A DNA stretch of 64,000 bases from an uncultured Tessaracoccus sp. (GTDB lineage: Bacteria > Actinomycetota > Actinomycetes > Propionibacteriales > Propionibacteriaceae): contig NZ_CALUCN010000006.1 in assembly GCF_943914565.1 (NCBI RefSeq), forward strand, positions 124,001 through 188,000. The letters are read 5' to 3'. Both the position numbers and the translations under genes were made by a program. The notes below the pieces were generated by a model that saw nothing but the letters and a program-made list of their open reading frames with translations, was not told where the DNA came from and ran no database searches. Positions 43,578-51,604 of this stretch are shown here, piece by piece; position 1 is the first letter of the stretch; each line of letters opens with the position of its first letter.

Positions 43578-44473
43578 CGCTTGTCGTAGATGGCTCGGAG
43601 GTAGCCCCACGCCGTCTGGGGGCGTGCGGCGACGCGCGTGAGGAGGTACTCGTACCAACCGGGGCCGTAGGGCAGCAGCACGCGGGACCGGTACCCGATG
43701 TCGGCGAGGCGCCGCTGTTCGAGCGGCCGGACGCCGTGGAACATCTGGAACTCGAAGTCGGTCGCGGGGTTGCGGCGTCCCAGTTCCTGCGTGATGGCGA
43801 TGATCGTCGGGGCGTGGGTCGCGACGAGCACGCGCGCCCCGCCCTCCATCGCCAGGCGCAGGCAGCGCACGAGTGCGAGCGCCTTCTCGTGCTCGCCGCG
43901 GATCGCCAGCGACCGGGGCACCGGGTAGGAGCCGATGCACAGGCGCACGCGCGGGGCGTCGTCGAGGAGGTCGCGCAGGTCGCGTTCGCTGCGGCGGATG
44001 TCGACCGGCAGCGTGAGCCCCAGGTCGGGGTGGTCCGCGTGCAGCTCGCGCCACAGCCGCAGGGTGGGGAGGTACGCGGCCGCGCCCTGCATCTCGAGCG
44101 TGACGACGGCGCCCAGGTCCTCGGCGTGCGCCGTGAGCGTCTCGAGCGTCGCCCGGGCACGACGCTCGGACGAGCGCAGGCCGAGCTGCGAGGGTTTGAC
44201 GGAGAGTTCGACGCCGCGGGCGTCGGCGCCCAGGTTGGCGAGCAGCTCGTCGAGCGCGCGTGGCGACTCGTCCTCCGAGTCGCTCGTCGGCAGGTGCGCG
44301 AACGCGACCTCGAGCCCCTTCTCGCGCAGGTCCTCCCCCGTCTCGACGGCCGTGGTGGGCAGTGCGCCGGCGACGTAGGGCCGGGCGAGCTCCTCGAGCG
44401 CGCCCGACGCGAGCGCGGCCCGCTGCACGCGCCGCGAGCGGATCAGCCCTCGGAGCACGCCCTGCAGCATCAT
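43574..44473 (-). CDS. Proline-dehydrogenase-family protein (monofunctional)
   Basis: A 299-residue TIM-barrel protein of the ProDH family. It has GVELSVKPSQLGL, VTLEMQGAAAYLPTLRLW, RLCIGSYPVP and FEFQMFHGVRPLEQRRL, and ends in LLPYGPGWYEYLLTRVAARP. Monofunctional PutB enzymes usually have an Arg pair in the last motif (RRLAERP) that binds the proline carboxylate; here it reads TRVAARP. So it may use another substrate or be weak. It overlaps the TIM-barrel gene upstream and the CPBP gene downstream. A full PutA is also present at 13.7 kb. Confidence 0.75.
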   Translation of the reverse strand: MMLQGVLRGLIRSRRVQRAALASGALEELARPYVAGALPTTAVETGEDLREKGLEVAFAHLPTSDSEDESPRALDELLANLGADARGVELSVKPSQLGLRSSERRARATLETLTAHAEDLGAVVTLEMQGAAAYLPTLRLWRELHADHPDLGLTLPVDIRRSERDLRDLLDDAPRVRLCIGSYPVPRSLAIRGEHEKALALVRCLRLAMEGGARVLVATHAPTIIAITQELGRRNPATDFEFQMFHGVRPLEQRRLADIGYRSRVLLPYGPGWYEYLLTRVAARPQTAWGYLRAIYDKR

Positions 44474-45264
44474 GCGGCCGCCCCGATCGCCAGGTGTCGG
44501 CGCGTGTCGGCGAGGACACCGGCGAGCATCTCGGTGCGTTCGTGCCGCGAGCGCGCCCGACGCGTCGAGACCTCCACGACGACGTGGCCGCCGAAGCCGG
44601 TGCGTCCGAGCTCCTCGACGACGGCCCAGGCGTCCTGGTCGCCCTCGCCCGGGAGCCGGTGCTCGTCCTTGAAGGATCCGGCGCCGTCGGTGAGGTGGAC
44701 GTGGTGGAGGCGTTCGCCCCAGGCGCGCAGGAGGTCCATCGAGTGCTGCTGCGCGGTGGAGGCGTGCGAGAGGTCGAGGGTGAGGTGGTCGTAGTCACGC
44801 TCCGTCGGGTCCCACGCGGGCAGGTACATGTGCATGCGCCCGGCAGGGGAGCGCCAGGGGAACATGTTCTCGACGGCGAACGTCACCCCGGTGGTCTCGT
44901 TGAGCCGGCGGATGCCGGCCTCGAAACCCGCCCCGTAGTCGCGCTGCCAGCGAAACGGCGGGTGCACGACGACGGTGTCGGCCCCCAGCCGACGCGCGGC
45001 GTCGGCGGAGCGGTCGAGCTTCTCCCACGGGTCGGAGCCCCAGACGTTGGGGGTGATGAGCAGCACGGGCGCGTGCACGGACAGCACGGGCACGTCGTGG
45101 TACTCGCTGAGCTTGCGGATGGCGTCCACGTCGACGGTGAGCGGGTCGACGCCGACCATGAGTTCCACGCCGTCGTAGCCCAGCTCGGCGGCGAGCTCGA
45201 ACGCGCTCGCCGAGGTCTCGGGATACACCGTCGTGGTGGACAGGGTCACGGTCGCGGCAGACAC
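44470..45264 (-). CDS. Sugar phosphate isomerase/epimerase family TIM-barrel protein
   Basis: A 264-residue protein of the xylose-isomerase-like/AP-endonuclease-2 superfamily. Metal-binding positions fit GYDGVELMV, VLSVHAPVLL, VVHPPFRW, FAVENMF, LTLDLSHAS, HVHLTD and VVVEVSTRR. It resembles Rv0498, which also lies near proC. The reaction is unknown. A TAGGCT box ends 6 nt before the GTG, giving a leaderless transcript for this gene and the two downstream genes that overlap in series. Confidence 0.85.
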   Translation of the reverse strand: MSAATVTLSTTTVYPETSASAFELAAELGYDGVELMVGVDPLTVDVDAIRKLSEYHDVPVLSVHAPVLLITPNVWGSDPWEKLDRSADAARRLGADTVVVHPPFRWQRDYGAGFEAGIRRLNETTGVTFAVENMFPWRSPAGRMHMYLPAWDPTERDYDHLTLDLSHASTAQQHSMDLLRAWGERLHHVHLTDGAGSFKDEHRLPGEGDQDAWAVVEELGRTGFGGHVVVEVSTRRARSRHERTEMLAGVLADTRRHLAIGAAA

Positions 45265-45378
45265 GCCACCAGCCTACAGGTCAGCCGCTCGGGGCAGGGG
45301 ACGAAGTGGGGCGCGCATCGGGCCGGAACCGCCACCCCGGATTGGGTGATTCATCGAGGGTCGTGGACAATGGTGCCC

Positions 45379-46020
45379 ATGATGCACGTGGACCACTTGA
45401 TTTTCGCAGCGGGCCCGGAGGGGATCAAGGCTGATGCCGCCCGGATCGCGGAGCAACTCGGCACCGAGTACAAGGACGGCGGCTTCCACCCCCGGTTCGG
45501 CACGCGCAACCACATCATTCCCCTGGCCGACGCGCGCTACATCGAGGTCGTCGAGGTGCTCGACCACCCGGCGGCGGAGAAGGCCCCGTTCGGGCAGGCG
45601 GTCCGCGCGCGCTCGAACATGGGCGGCGGCTGGATGGCCTGGGTGATCAGCGTCGACGACATCGCGCCGGTCGAGGAGCGTCTGGGGCGCGCCGCCGTCG
45701 AGGGGTCGCGGCAGTTCCCCGACGGCCGTCGCCTCGAGTGGCAGCAGATCGGCATCCGCGGGCTCATCGCCGACCCGCAGCTGCCCTACTTCGTGCGCTG
45801 GCGCTCCGGCGCCGACGTGCGCCCGAGTGCGCTCCACGGCGACGTTCGGCTCACCGGCCTCGAGATCTCCGGCTCGGCCGAGCGGCTCGGCGAGTGGCTC
45901 CAGCACGAGATCTCCGACACCCTCGACGGGGTCGAGCTGCACCTCGTCGCCCCCAACGGCGTGCCCGGCATCAACCGCATCCACTTCTCCTCCCCCACCA
46001 AGGGCGAGGTCGGCATCTGA
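45379..46020 (+). CDS. Glyoxalase-like (VOC) domain protein
   Basis: A 213-residue protein of the Glyoxalase_3/VOC type, with HVDHLIFAAGPEGIKADAA at the N-terminus, GGFHPRFGTRNHIIPLADARYIEVVEV (H and E metal ligands) and a second half-module around EGSRQFPDGRRLEWQ. Substrate unknown. A GACAAT box ends 7 nt before the ATG at 45379. It is followed by a P-loop kinase gene 2 nt downstream, probably in one unit. Confidence 0.8.
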   Translation: MMHVDHLIFAAGPEGIKADAARIAEQLGTEYKDGGFHPRFGTRNHIIPLADARYIEVVEVLDHPAAEKAPFGQAVRARSNMGGGWMAWVISVDDIAPVEERLGRAAVEGSRQFPDGRRLEWQQIGIRGLIADPQLPYFVRWRSGADVRPSALHGDVRLTGLEISGSAERLGEWLQHEISDTLDGVELHLVAPNGVPGINRIHFSSPTKGEVGI

Positions 46021-46022
46021 CG

Positions 46023-46556
46023 GTGCTCGTCGCGATCGACGGCTTCGGCGCGAGCGGGAAGTCGTCGTTCGCACACGCCCTGGCGGACCGCCACGACGGT
46101 GTGGTGGTGAGCCTCGATGACTTCGCCCGCCCCGGCACGCCCACGTGGGAGCACGACCGCTTCGTCGACGAGGTCCTCACTCCCCTGCGCGCCGGCCGCC
46201 CCGCCACCTACCACCGTTGGCCCCCGGACGCCCCCGCCCCCGTCGCGACGGCGACCGTGCCGCCCCGTGGGCTCGTGCTCGTCGAGGGCGTCTCGGTGCT
46301 CGCGCTCGCGGTGGTCGAGCGACTCGGCGTCTGGTGGGACCTCTCGCTCTGGCTCGACGTCCCCGAGCCCGTGCGGCGGCGCCGCATCGCCCGGCGCGAC
46401 GGCGAACGCCTCGCTGGGCGCTGGGCCCGGGAGTGGTGGCCCTCCGAGCAGCGCTACGCCGCTGACGAACGCCCGTTGGACCGCGTGGACCTCGTGGTCC
46501 GCGACGCGGGCGCGCCCCCGTCGGGATGCGACGGCCCTGTCGGTGGTGCCCGCTAG
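46023..46556 (+). CDS. Uridine kinase-like P-loop protein
   Basis: A 177-residue P-loop NTPase with Walker A GFGASGKSS (about 6-14), VVVSLDDFARPG, LVLVEGVSVL and a lid region RRRRIARRDGERL. This matches small uridine kinase-like proteins that phosphorylate nucleosides or related hydroxyl groups; the substrate is not predicted. The GTG at 46023 follows the VOC gene's stop. The radA promoter overlaps the stop of this gene. Confidence 0.75.
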   Translation: MLVAIDGFGASGKSSFAHALADRHDGVVVSLDDFARPGTPTWEHDRFVDEVLTPLRAGRPATYHRWPPDAPAPVATATVPPRGLVLVEGVSVLALAVVERLGVWWDLSLWLDVPEPVRRRRIARRDGERLAGRWAREWWPSEQRYAADERPLDRVDLVVRDAGAPPSGCDGPVGGAR

Positions 46557-46566
46557 GTTTGGGCTC

Positions 46567-47952
46567 GTGGCGAGGAAACAGGACGCGTACCAGTGCACGG
46601 AGTGCGGGTGGACGAGCACCCGCTGGGTCGGCCGCTGCGGCGAGTGCCAGACGTGGGGCTCCGTCGTCGAGCGCGGCGCGCCGAAGGCCAGGGAGGTGCC
46701 CGCGACGGCACCCACCACCAAGGCGCTCCCCATCGCGCAGGTGCCGATGGACGCCGCGAAGCGGTTCCCGACGACGATCGGTGAGCTCGACCGCGTGCTG
46801 GGCGACGGCCTCGTCCCCGGTGCCGTCGTGCTGCTCGCGGGCGAACCGGGCGTGGGCAAGTCGACGCTGCTGCTCGACGTGGCCGCGAAGTGGGCCTCCG
46901 CCGGCCGCACGACGCTGTACGTCTCCGGCGAGGAGTCGGCCTCGCAGGTGAAGCTGCGCGCCGAGCGCACCGGCACCGTCGTCGACGACCTCTACCTCGC
47001 CTCGGAGTCCGACCTCGGCACCGTCCTCGGCCACATCGAGGAGGTGGCGCCGTCGCTCGTCGTGGTCGACTCGGTGCAGACGATCACCACCGCCGACGCC
47101 GACGGGGTCCCGGGCGGGCCGTCGCAGGTGCGCGAGGTCACGGGCGCGCTCGCGCGCGTGGCGAAGCGGGAGAACATCGCGGTGGTCATCGTCGGGCACG
47201 TCACCAAGGACGGCTCGATCGCGGGTCCGCGCACGATGGAGCACCTCGTCGACGTGGTGCTCACCTTCGAGGGCGACCGCCACTCGGGCTTCCGCATGGT
47301 GCGCGCGACGAAGAACCGCTTCGGGCCCGCCGACGAGGTGGGCTGCTTCGAGATGGACGAGCACGGCATCGTCGAGGTGCCCGACCCGTCGGGGCTGTTC
47401 ACCACCCGCCACGAGGAGCCGACGCCGGGCACCTGCGTCACCGTCACGATGGAGGGCAGGCGCCCGCTGCTGGCGGAGGTGCAGGCGCTCGTCGCGCAGT
47501 CCACCAACGAGAAGAACCCCCGTCGCACCACCCACGGCCTCGACGGCTCACGCATCGCGATGGTGCTTGCGGTGCTCGAGCGCAAGGCGCGGCTGCCGCT
47601 GTTCGGCAACGACGTGTACGCGTCGACGGTGGGCGGGGCGAGGGTGACCGATCCCTCGGTGGACCTCGCCGTCGCGGTCGCCGTGGCCTCTGCGGCGCTG
47701 GACCGCCACCACCCCCGACGGGTGATCGCCCTGGGCGAGATCGGCCTGGCGGGAGACCTGCGACGAGTGCCCGGCACCGAGCGCCGGCTCGCCGAGGCGG
47801 CGCGCCTGGGCTTCGAGCTCGCGATCGTGCCGAAGGGCTCGCGTGACGTCACCGCCAAGGTGCCGCGGCTCGGCCAGTTGAAGGTCGTCGAGGTACCGAC
47901 CCTCGCCGACGCGCTCGGCGTGCTCGACCTTCGGCGCCCCGCCCGGGGGTAG
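46567..47952 (+). CDS. radA: DNA repair protein RadA
   Basis: A 461-residue RecA-like branch-migration helicase. It has a C4 zinc finger (C10, C13, C24, C27), Walker A GEPGVGKSTLL, the RadA-specific KNRFG motif and a C-terminal Lon-protease-like domain that begins near SRIAMVLAVLERK. It processes recombination intermediates. A TAGGTT box ends 7 nt before the GTG at 46567 (leaderless). disA, its usual neighbour, lies 1.4 kb downstream with two genes in between. Confidence 0.96.
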   Translation: MARKQDAYQCTECGWTSTRWVGRCGECQTWGSVVERGAPKAREVPATAPTTKALPIAQVPMDAAKRFPTTIGELDRVLGDGLVPGAVVLLAGEPGVGKSTLLLDVAAKWASAGRTTLYVSGEESASQVKLRAERTGTVVDDLYLASESDLGTVLGHIEEVAPSLVVVDSVQTITTADADGVPGGPSQVREVTGALARVAKRENIAVVIVGHVTKDGSIAGPRTMEHLVDVVLTFEGDRHSGFRMVRATKNRFGPADEVGCFEMDEHGIVEVPDPSGLFTTRHEEPTPGTCVTVTMEGRRPLLAEVQALVAQSTNEKNPRRTTHGLDGSRIAMVLAVLERKARLPLFGNDVYASTVGGARVTDPSVDLAVAVAVASAALDRHHPRRVIALGEIGLAGDLRRVPGTERRLAEAARLGFELAIVPKGSRDVTAKVPRLGQLKVVEVPTLADALGVLDLRRPARG

Positions 47953-48020
47953 GTGTCGCTGGCCTACCGTGGGGAACAGCCACGCACCGTCCGCAACGCC
48001 CCGACCCGGAGACGACACGC

Positions 48021-48416
48021 ATGGAATCCTTCGATCACGACCAGCGCATCGCTGCGCTCGAGCACGAGGTCGCAGGCCTCAAGGACACGATCCTGACCTT
48101 GGTCGGCTGCGTCCAGTACCGCGACGACAAGCCGTACGACGCCGCCGTGTGCCAGATGCTGGCCACCGGTGAGGAGCGGGTCCGTCTCAGCCTCGTGTTG
48201 CGCGGCATCACCACGCGCTTGCAGGGCGCCCAGCACGCGGCGAAACCGACGGCGCTGCTCCCCGACGATTCGTGTCTGGCGGAGGCGTACTCGGACGGGC
48301 CGATGTCCGTGCCGGAGGCGCTCAAGTTGCTCGAACGGGTGGTGGGCCCCGCCGATGCCGCCGAGGTCCTGCATGCCTTCAATCAGCAGTACAGCAACGG
48401 CCTCACGCTGGAGTAG
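48021..48416 (+). CDS. Hypothetical protein, 131 residues
   Basis: A soluble protein beginning with a short coiled coil (HDQRIAALEHEVAGLKDTIL, about 6-25), followed by helical sequence containing LKLLERVVGPADAAEVLHAF near the end. I do not recognise the family. Third-position GC is lower than in its neighbours, which may mean recent gain. A TACCGT sequence near 47965 could be its promoter. It interrupts the usual radA-disA pair. Confidence 0.6.
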   Translation: MESFDHDQRIAALEHEVAGLKDTILTLVGCVQYRDDKPYDAAVCQMLATGEERVRLSLVLRGITTRLQGAQHAAKPTALLPDDSCLAEAYSDGPMSVPEALKLLERVVGPADAAEVLHAFNQQYSNGLTLE

Positions 48417-48417
48417 G

Positions 48418-48453
48418 CGCCCCGGCCCGGACGCGCTCGTGCGTCGGTGGGGC
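48418..48453. terminator. Possible terminator between convergent genes
   Basis: Imperfect inverted repeat in which GCCCC and GACGC on the left can pair with GCGTC and GGGGC on the right, across an internal loop. It lies between the stops of the 131-residue gene and the HEAT-repeat gene. No clear T-tract. Confidence 0.35.
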
Positions 48454-48457
48454 CCGG

Positions 48458-49201
48458 TCAGGCGCCGGCCGGGCGGTCGAGGAAGCGCCGGGCCACCGTC
48501 GCGAGCACGGGGTCCTCGCCCTCGGCGACGCGCCGCAGGGCCGGCACCGCGGCCTCGCCGAGCTGGCCGAGCGCGGACACGGCGGTGAGCCGCACGGGCT
48601 CGTGCTCGTCGTGCACGTGCGCCTCGACGACGTCCACGGCCCCCGCGGCGTCCTCTCCCACGTAGCCCAGCGCCTCGACGGCGTGGTCGCGCACGTCGAC
48701 ATCGTCGCTCTCGAGCGCCGCGACGAGGGCCGGCACCCCCGCCTCGCCCAGCGTGCGGAAGGCGTCGCTCAACGCGTCGCGCTGCCAGCCGTCGCCGTCG
48801 CCCAGCCGGGTGGCGAGCACGTCGGCCGCGCCGGCGCCCCCGGTGTTCGCCGCGGCACGGTAGGCCTTCAGCGCGACGTCCGCGTGCGCGTCGCCCACGA
48901 GCGGGGCCACGGCGTCGAAGTGCGCCGGGTCGCCGATCTTGCTCAGCACGTGCGCGCCGGAGAAGCGGTCGTGCGGGCGGTCGCTCGTGAGCAGCGCGAG
49001 CAGCTGCGGCTCGGCCTCGTCGGCGTGCTGGACGAGCGCCCACGTGATGTCCTCGCGGACGTGGCCGTCGGGCTCGTCGCGCAGCCGCGCTACGAGCGCG
49101 TCGACGACGCCCTCCGCGTGCGTCGTGCCGAGCTCGAGCGCTGCGTGGCGGCGCTCGGTGATGGTCTCGCCGTGGGCGAGGGTGTGGATGGCGTCGGACA
49201 T
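48458..49201 (-). CDS. HEAT-repeat protein
   Basis: A 247-residue all-helical protein made of about seven HEAT repeats of 30-35 residues (for example VREDITWALVQHADE, VRDHAVEALGYVGED and VRLTAVSALGQLGEAAVPAL). Such proteins are scaffolds or phycobilin-lyase-like; no catalytic residues are evident. The ATG follows AAGGGAGCG, with a TACGCT box further upstream. It is divergent from disA. Confidence 0.8.
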   Translation of the reverse strand: MSDAIHTLAHGETITERRHAALELGTTHAEGVVDALVARLRDEPDGHVREDITWALVQHADEAEPQLLALLTSDRPHDRFSGAHVLSKIGDPAHFDAVAPLVGDAHADVALKAYRAAANTGGAGAADVLATRLGDGDGWQRDALSDAFRTLGEAGVPALVAALESDDVDVRDHAVEALGYVGEDAAGAVDVVEAHVHDEHEPVRLTAVSALGQLGEAAVPALRRVAEGEDPVLATVARRFLDRPAGA

Positions 49202-49360
49202 GGTCGCTCCCTTCGTCGTCGCCAGCGTAGGTGGCCACCTGCCGCGATCCCAGCGCGTTCGCTGCGGGCGCAGGCACCCGTCGGCGACGGGCCGACAGCG
49301 CCTACCCTGCCACGGCTGTCGGTGGCGGCAACTATTCTGGACGGGACCTGAGGAGGGGAC

Positions 49361-50419
49361 ATGTCGATCACCATGCTGCAGCGTCATCTCAAGCAGCTCG
49401 CGCCGGGCACCCCGTTGCGCGCGGGCATCGACCGCATCCTGCACGGCCGCACGGGGGCGCTCATCGTGATGGGCAACAACCGACACGTGGCGAGGATCTC
49501 CTCCGGCGGGTTCCAGATCGGCGTCGACTTCTCCGCGCAGGCGCTGCGCGAGCTCGCGAAGCTCGACGGCGCGATCATCCTGAGCAACGACCTCACCCGC
49601 ATCGTCGCGGCGGGCGTGCACCTCGTGCCGGCCGGGGACCTCCCCACGGCCGAGACCGGCACCCGGCACCGCAGTGCCGACCGCACCGCGCAGGCGGCCG
49701 GGGTGCCCGTCGTGTCCGTCTCGGCGTCGATGGGCACGGTGTCGCTGTTCCTCGGCGGGCGGCGGCACCTCGTCGAGAAGGCGTCCGACGTCATCAGCCG
49801 CGGCACCCAGACGCTCGCGGCCCTCACGAGCGTCGTGCAGCGGCTCGAGGAGTCGCTCTCGCAGTTCACGTCGCTCGAGGTGGCCGACCAGGTGACACTG
49901 AGGGACCTCGTCGCGGTGGCGCACCGCTACGAGCTCGCCCGCAGGCTGTCGGCGGAGATGGAGTTCCACATCTCCATCCTGGGCGTCGAGGGCCGGCTGC
50001 TCGCGATGCAGCACGCCGAGCTCGCCGCGCCACTCGCGGACCTCGCCGCACAGCTCGCCGCGGACTTCGCGCACAACCTCGCGGACCCCGAGGACTTCGA
50101 CCTCGCCGCGCTCGAGAACTTCACGCCCGAGGAGCTGCTCGGCGCCCACCTCATCGCCGAGCACCTGGGGTTCGGCCCGCAGGCGCACCTCGAACAGGCC
50201 CTCGCGACGCGCGGACACCGCGTCCTCACGACGGTGGGGCGGCTCCCGCGCGGCGTCGTCGACCTGCTCGTCCCCCAGCACACGTTGCAGGAGCTGTTCG
50301 CACTCTCGCGCGCGCAGCTGATGGAGATCGAAGGCGTCGGCGAGCGTCGCGCGCGGCTGATCCGCGACGCCCTGCTGCGCATCGGCGAATCCACGTATGC
50401 GTCCTCGGAGGGCCGCTGA
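49361..50419 (+). CDS. disA: DNA integrity scanning diadenylate cyclase DisA
   Basis: A 352-residue protein making cyclic di-AMP from two ATP and sensing branched DNA. The DAC domain (about 1-145) has LDGAIIL and GTRHRSADR, the DGA and RHR motifs. A helical linker follows, and a C-terminal helix-hairpin-helix has LMEIEGVGERRARLIRDAL. The GAGGAGGGG ribosome site and a TATTCT box (49333-49338) lie upstream. RadA is its known functional partner. The promoter of the following TPP riboswitch overlaps its stop codon. Confidence 0.96.
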   Translation: MSITMLQRHLKQLAPGTPLRAGIDRILHGRTGALIVMGNNRHVARISSGGFQIGVDFSAQALRELAKLDGAIILSNDLTRIVAAGVHLVPAGDLPTAETGTRHRSADRTAQAAGVPVVSVSASMGTVSLFLGGRRHLVEKASDVISRGTQTLAALTSVVQRLEESLSQFTSLEVADQVTLRDLVAVAHRYELARRLSAEMEFHISILGVEGRLLAMQHAELAAPLADLAAQLAADFAHNLADPEDFDLAALENFTPEELLGAHLIAEHLGFGPQAHLEQALATRGHRVLTTVGRLPRGVVDLLVPQHTLQELFALSRAQLMEIEGVGERRARLIRDALLRIGESTYASSEGR

Positions 50420-50559
50420 TAGGGTGAGTGCACCACAGGGGAGCGCCACCGGGCGCTGAGAGTGCAGGACGCTGCAGACCCTCAACCTGATCCGGTTCGT
50501 ACCGGCGTAGGGAGTGAGTGATTCTCCTTGGCCGCGGCCAAGCCCGACTGACCAGGAGG
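50420..50559 (+). ncRNA. TPP riboswitch (THI element) with promoter and expression platform
   Basis: TAGGGT at 50420-50425 is a -10 box. The aptamer (about 50434-50515) has the conserved pieces CTGAGAGTGC, ACCTGATCCGG and GTACCGGCGTAGGGAG. Downstream, CTCCTTGG (50524-50531) can pair with CCAGGAG (50552-50558), which is the ribosome-binding site of thiB, and GGAG at 50511-50514 can pair with the same CTCC. This suggests translational shut-off when thiamine pyrophosphate is bound. A 16-bp palindrome at 50527-50542 lies in the platform. Confidence 0.93.
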
Positions 50560-50563
50560 ACGC

Positions 50564-51604
50564 ATGACGCGCACACACACCATCGTCTCACTCGCGGCCG
50601 CCGCCGCGCTCGCCCTCACCGCCTGCTCGGGCGGCGGGTCGCAGGAGTCGCCCGCACCGGAGGACGCGAAGACGCTCACGGTCGTCTCGCACGAGTCGTT
50701 CGCGCTGCCGGACGACCTGAAGGCGAAGTTCGAGAAGGACAGCGGGCTGAAGGTCGAGTACACGCCGCTGCAGGACACCGGTGCGATGGTCAACCAGCTG
50801 CTGCTCACGAAGGACTCGCCGCTGGGCGACGTCGTGTTCGGCATCGACAACACGTTCGCCTCGCGCGCCGAGGGCGGCGACGTCATCGACGGCTACGTCT
50901 CCGACAAGCTCGACGAGCGCGGCAAGGGGCTCGCGACGAAGCAGATGACCCCGATCGACTTCGGTGACGTCTGCGTGAACGCCGACCGCGTCTGGTTCGA
51001 GAAGAAGAAGCTCGCCGTCCCGAAGACCCTCGACGACCTCACCAAGCCGGAGTACAAGGGCCTGTTCGTGACGCCCAGCCCGGCGTCGTCGTCGCCGGGG
51101 CTCGCGTTCCTGTTCGCGACGATCGGCGCCAAGGGTGACGGGTGGAAGGACTACTGGAAGGCCCTCAAGGCCAACGGCACCGACGTGGTGGCCGGCTGGA
51201 CCGAGGCGTACAACGTCGAGTTCACCCAGGGCGAGGGCAAGGGCAAGCGGCCCCTCGTGCTGAGCTACGCCTCGTCGCCGGCGTGGACGATCGGCGACGA
51301 CGGCAAGTCCACCACCGTGAACCTCCCCGAGACGTGCTTCCGGCAGGTCGAGTACGCCGCGGTGCTCAAGGGCGCGAAGAACCCCGACGGGGCGAAGCAG
51401 TTCGTCGACTTCCTGCTCTCCGACGACGTGCAGGCCTCGATCCCGGAGAACATGTACATGTACCCGGCGATCGAGAAGACGCCGCTGCCGGCGGAGTGGA
51501 AGCAGTTCGCCCCGCTGTCCGGCAAGCCCATCGAGCTCTCTGCCGAGGAGATCGACAAGGGCCGTGAGGGCTGGCTGCAGGAGTGGACGGACACGATCGG
51601 CTAG
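50564..51604 (+). CDS. thiB: Thiamine ABC transporter substrate-binding lipoprotein
   Basis: A 346-residue lipoprotein with lipobox LTAC (Cys21) and the ThiB/TbpA-type fold: LTVVSHESFALPDDL, GDVVFGIDNTFASRA, YVSDKLDERG, WFEKKKLAVPKTLDDL. It captures thiamine or its phosphates. The AGGAGG ribosome site is controlled by the riboswitch just upstream. The stop overlaps the thiP start (TAGTG). Confidence 0.92.
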   Translation: MTRTHTIVSLAAAAALALTACSGGGSQESPAPEDAKTLTVVSHESFALPDDLKAKFEKDSGLKVEYTPLQDTGAMVNQLLLTKDSPLGDVVFGIDNTFASRAEGGDVIDGYVSDKLDERGKGLATKQMTPIDFGDVCVNADRVWFEKKKLAVPKTLDDLTKPEYKGLFVTPSPASSSPGLAFLFATIGAKGDGWKDYWKALKANGTDVVAGWTEAYNVEFTQGEGKGKRPLVLSYASSPAWTIGDDGKSTTVNLPETCFRQVEYAAVLKGAKNPDGAKQFVDFLLSDDVQASIPENMYMYPAIEKTPLPAEWKQFAPLSGKPIELSAEEIDKGREGWLQEWTDTIG

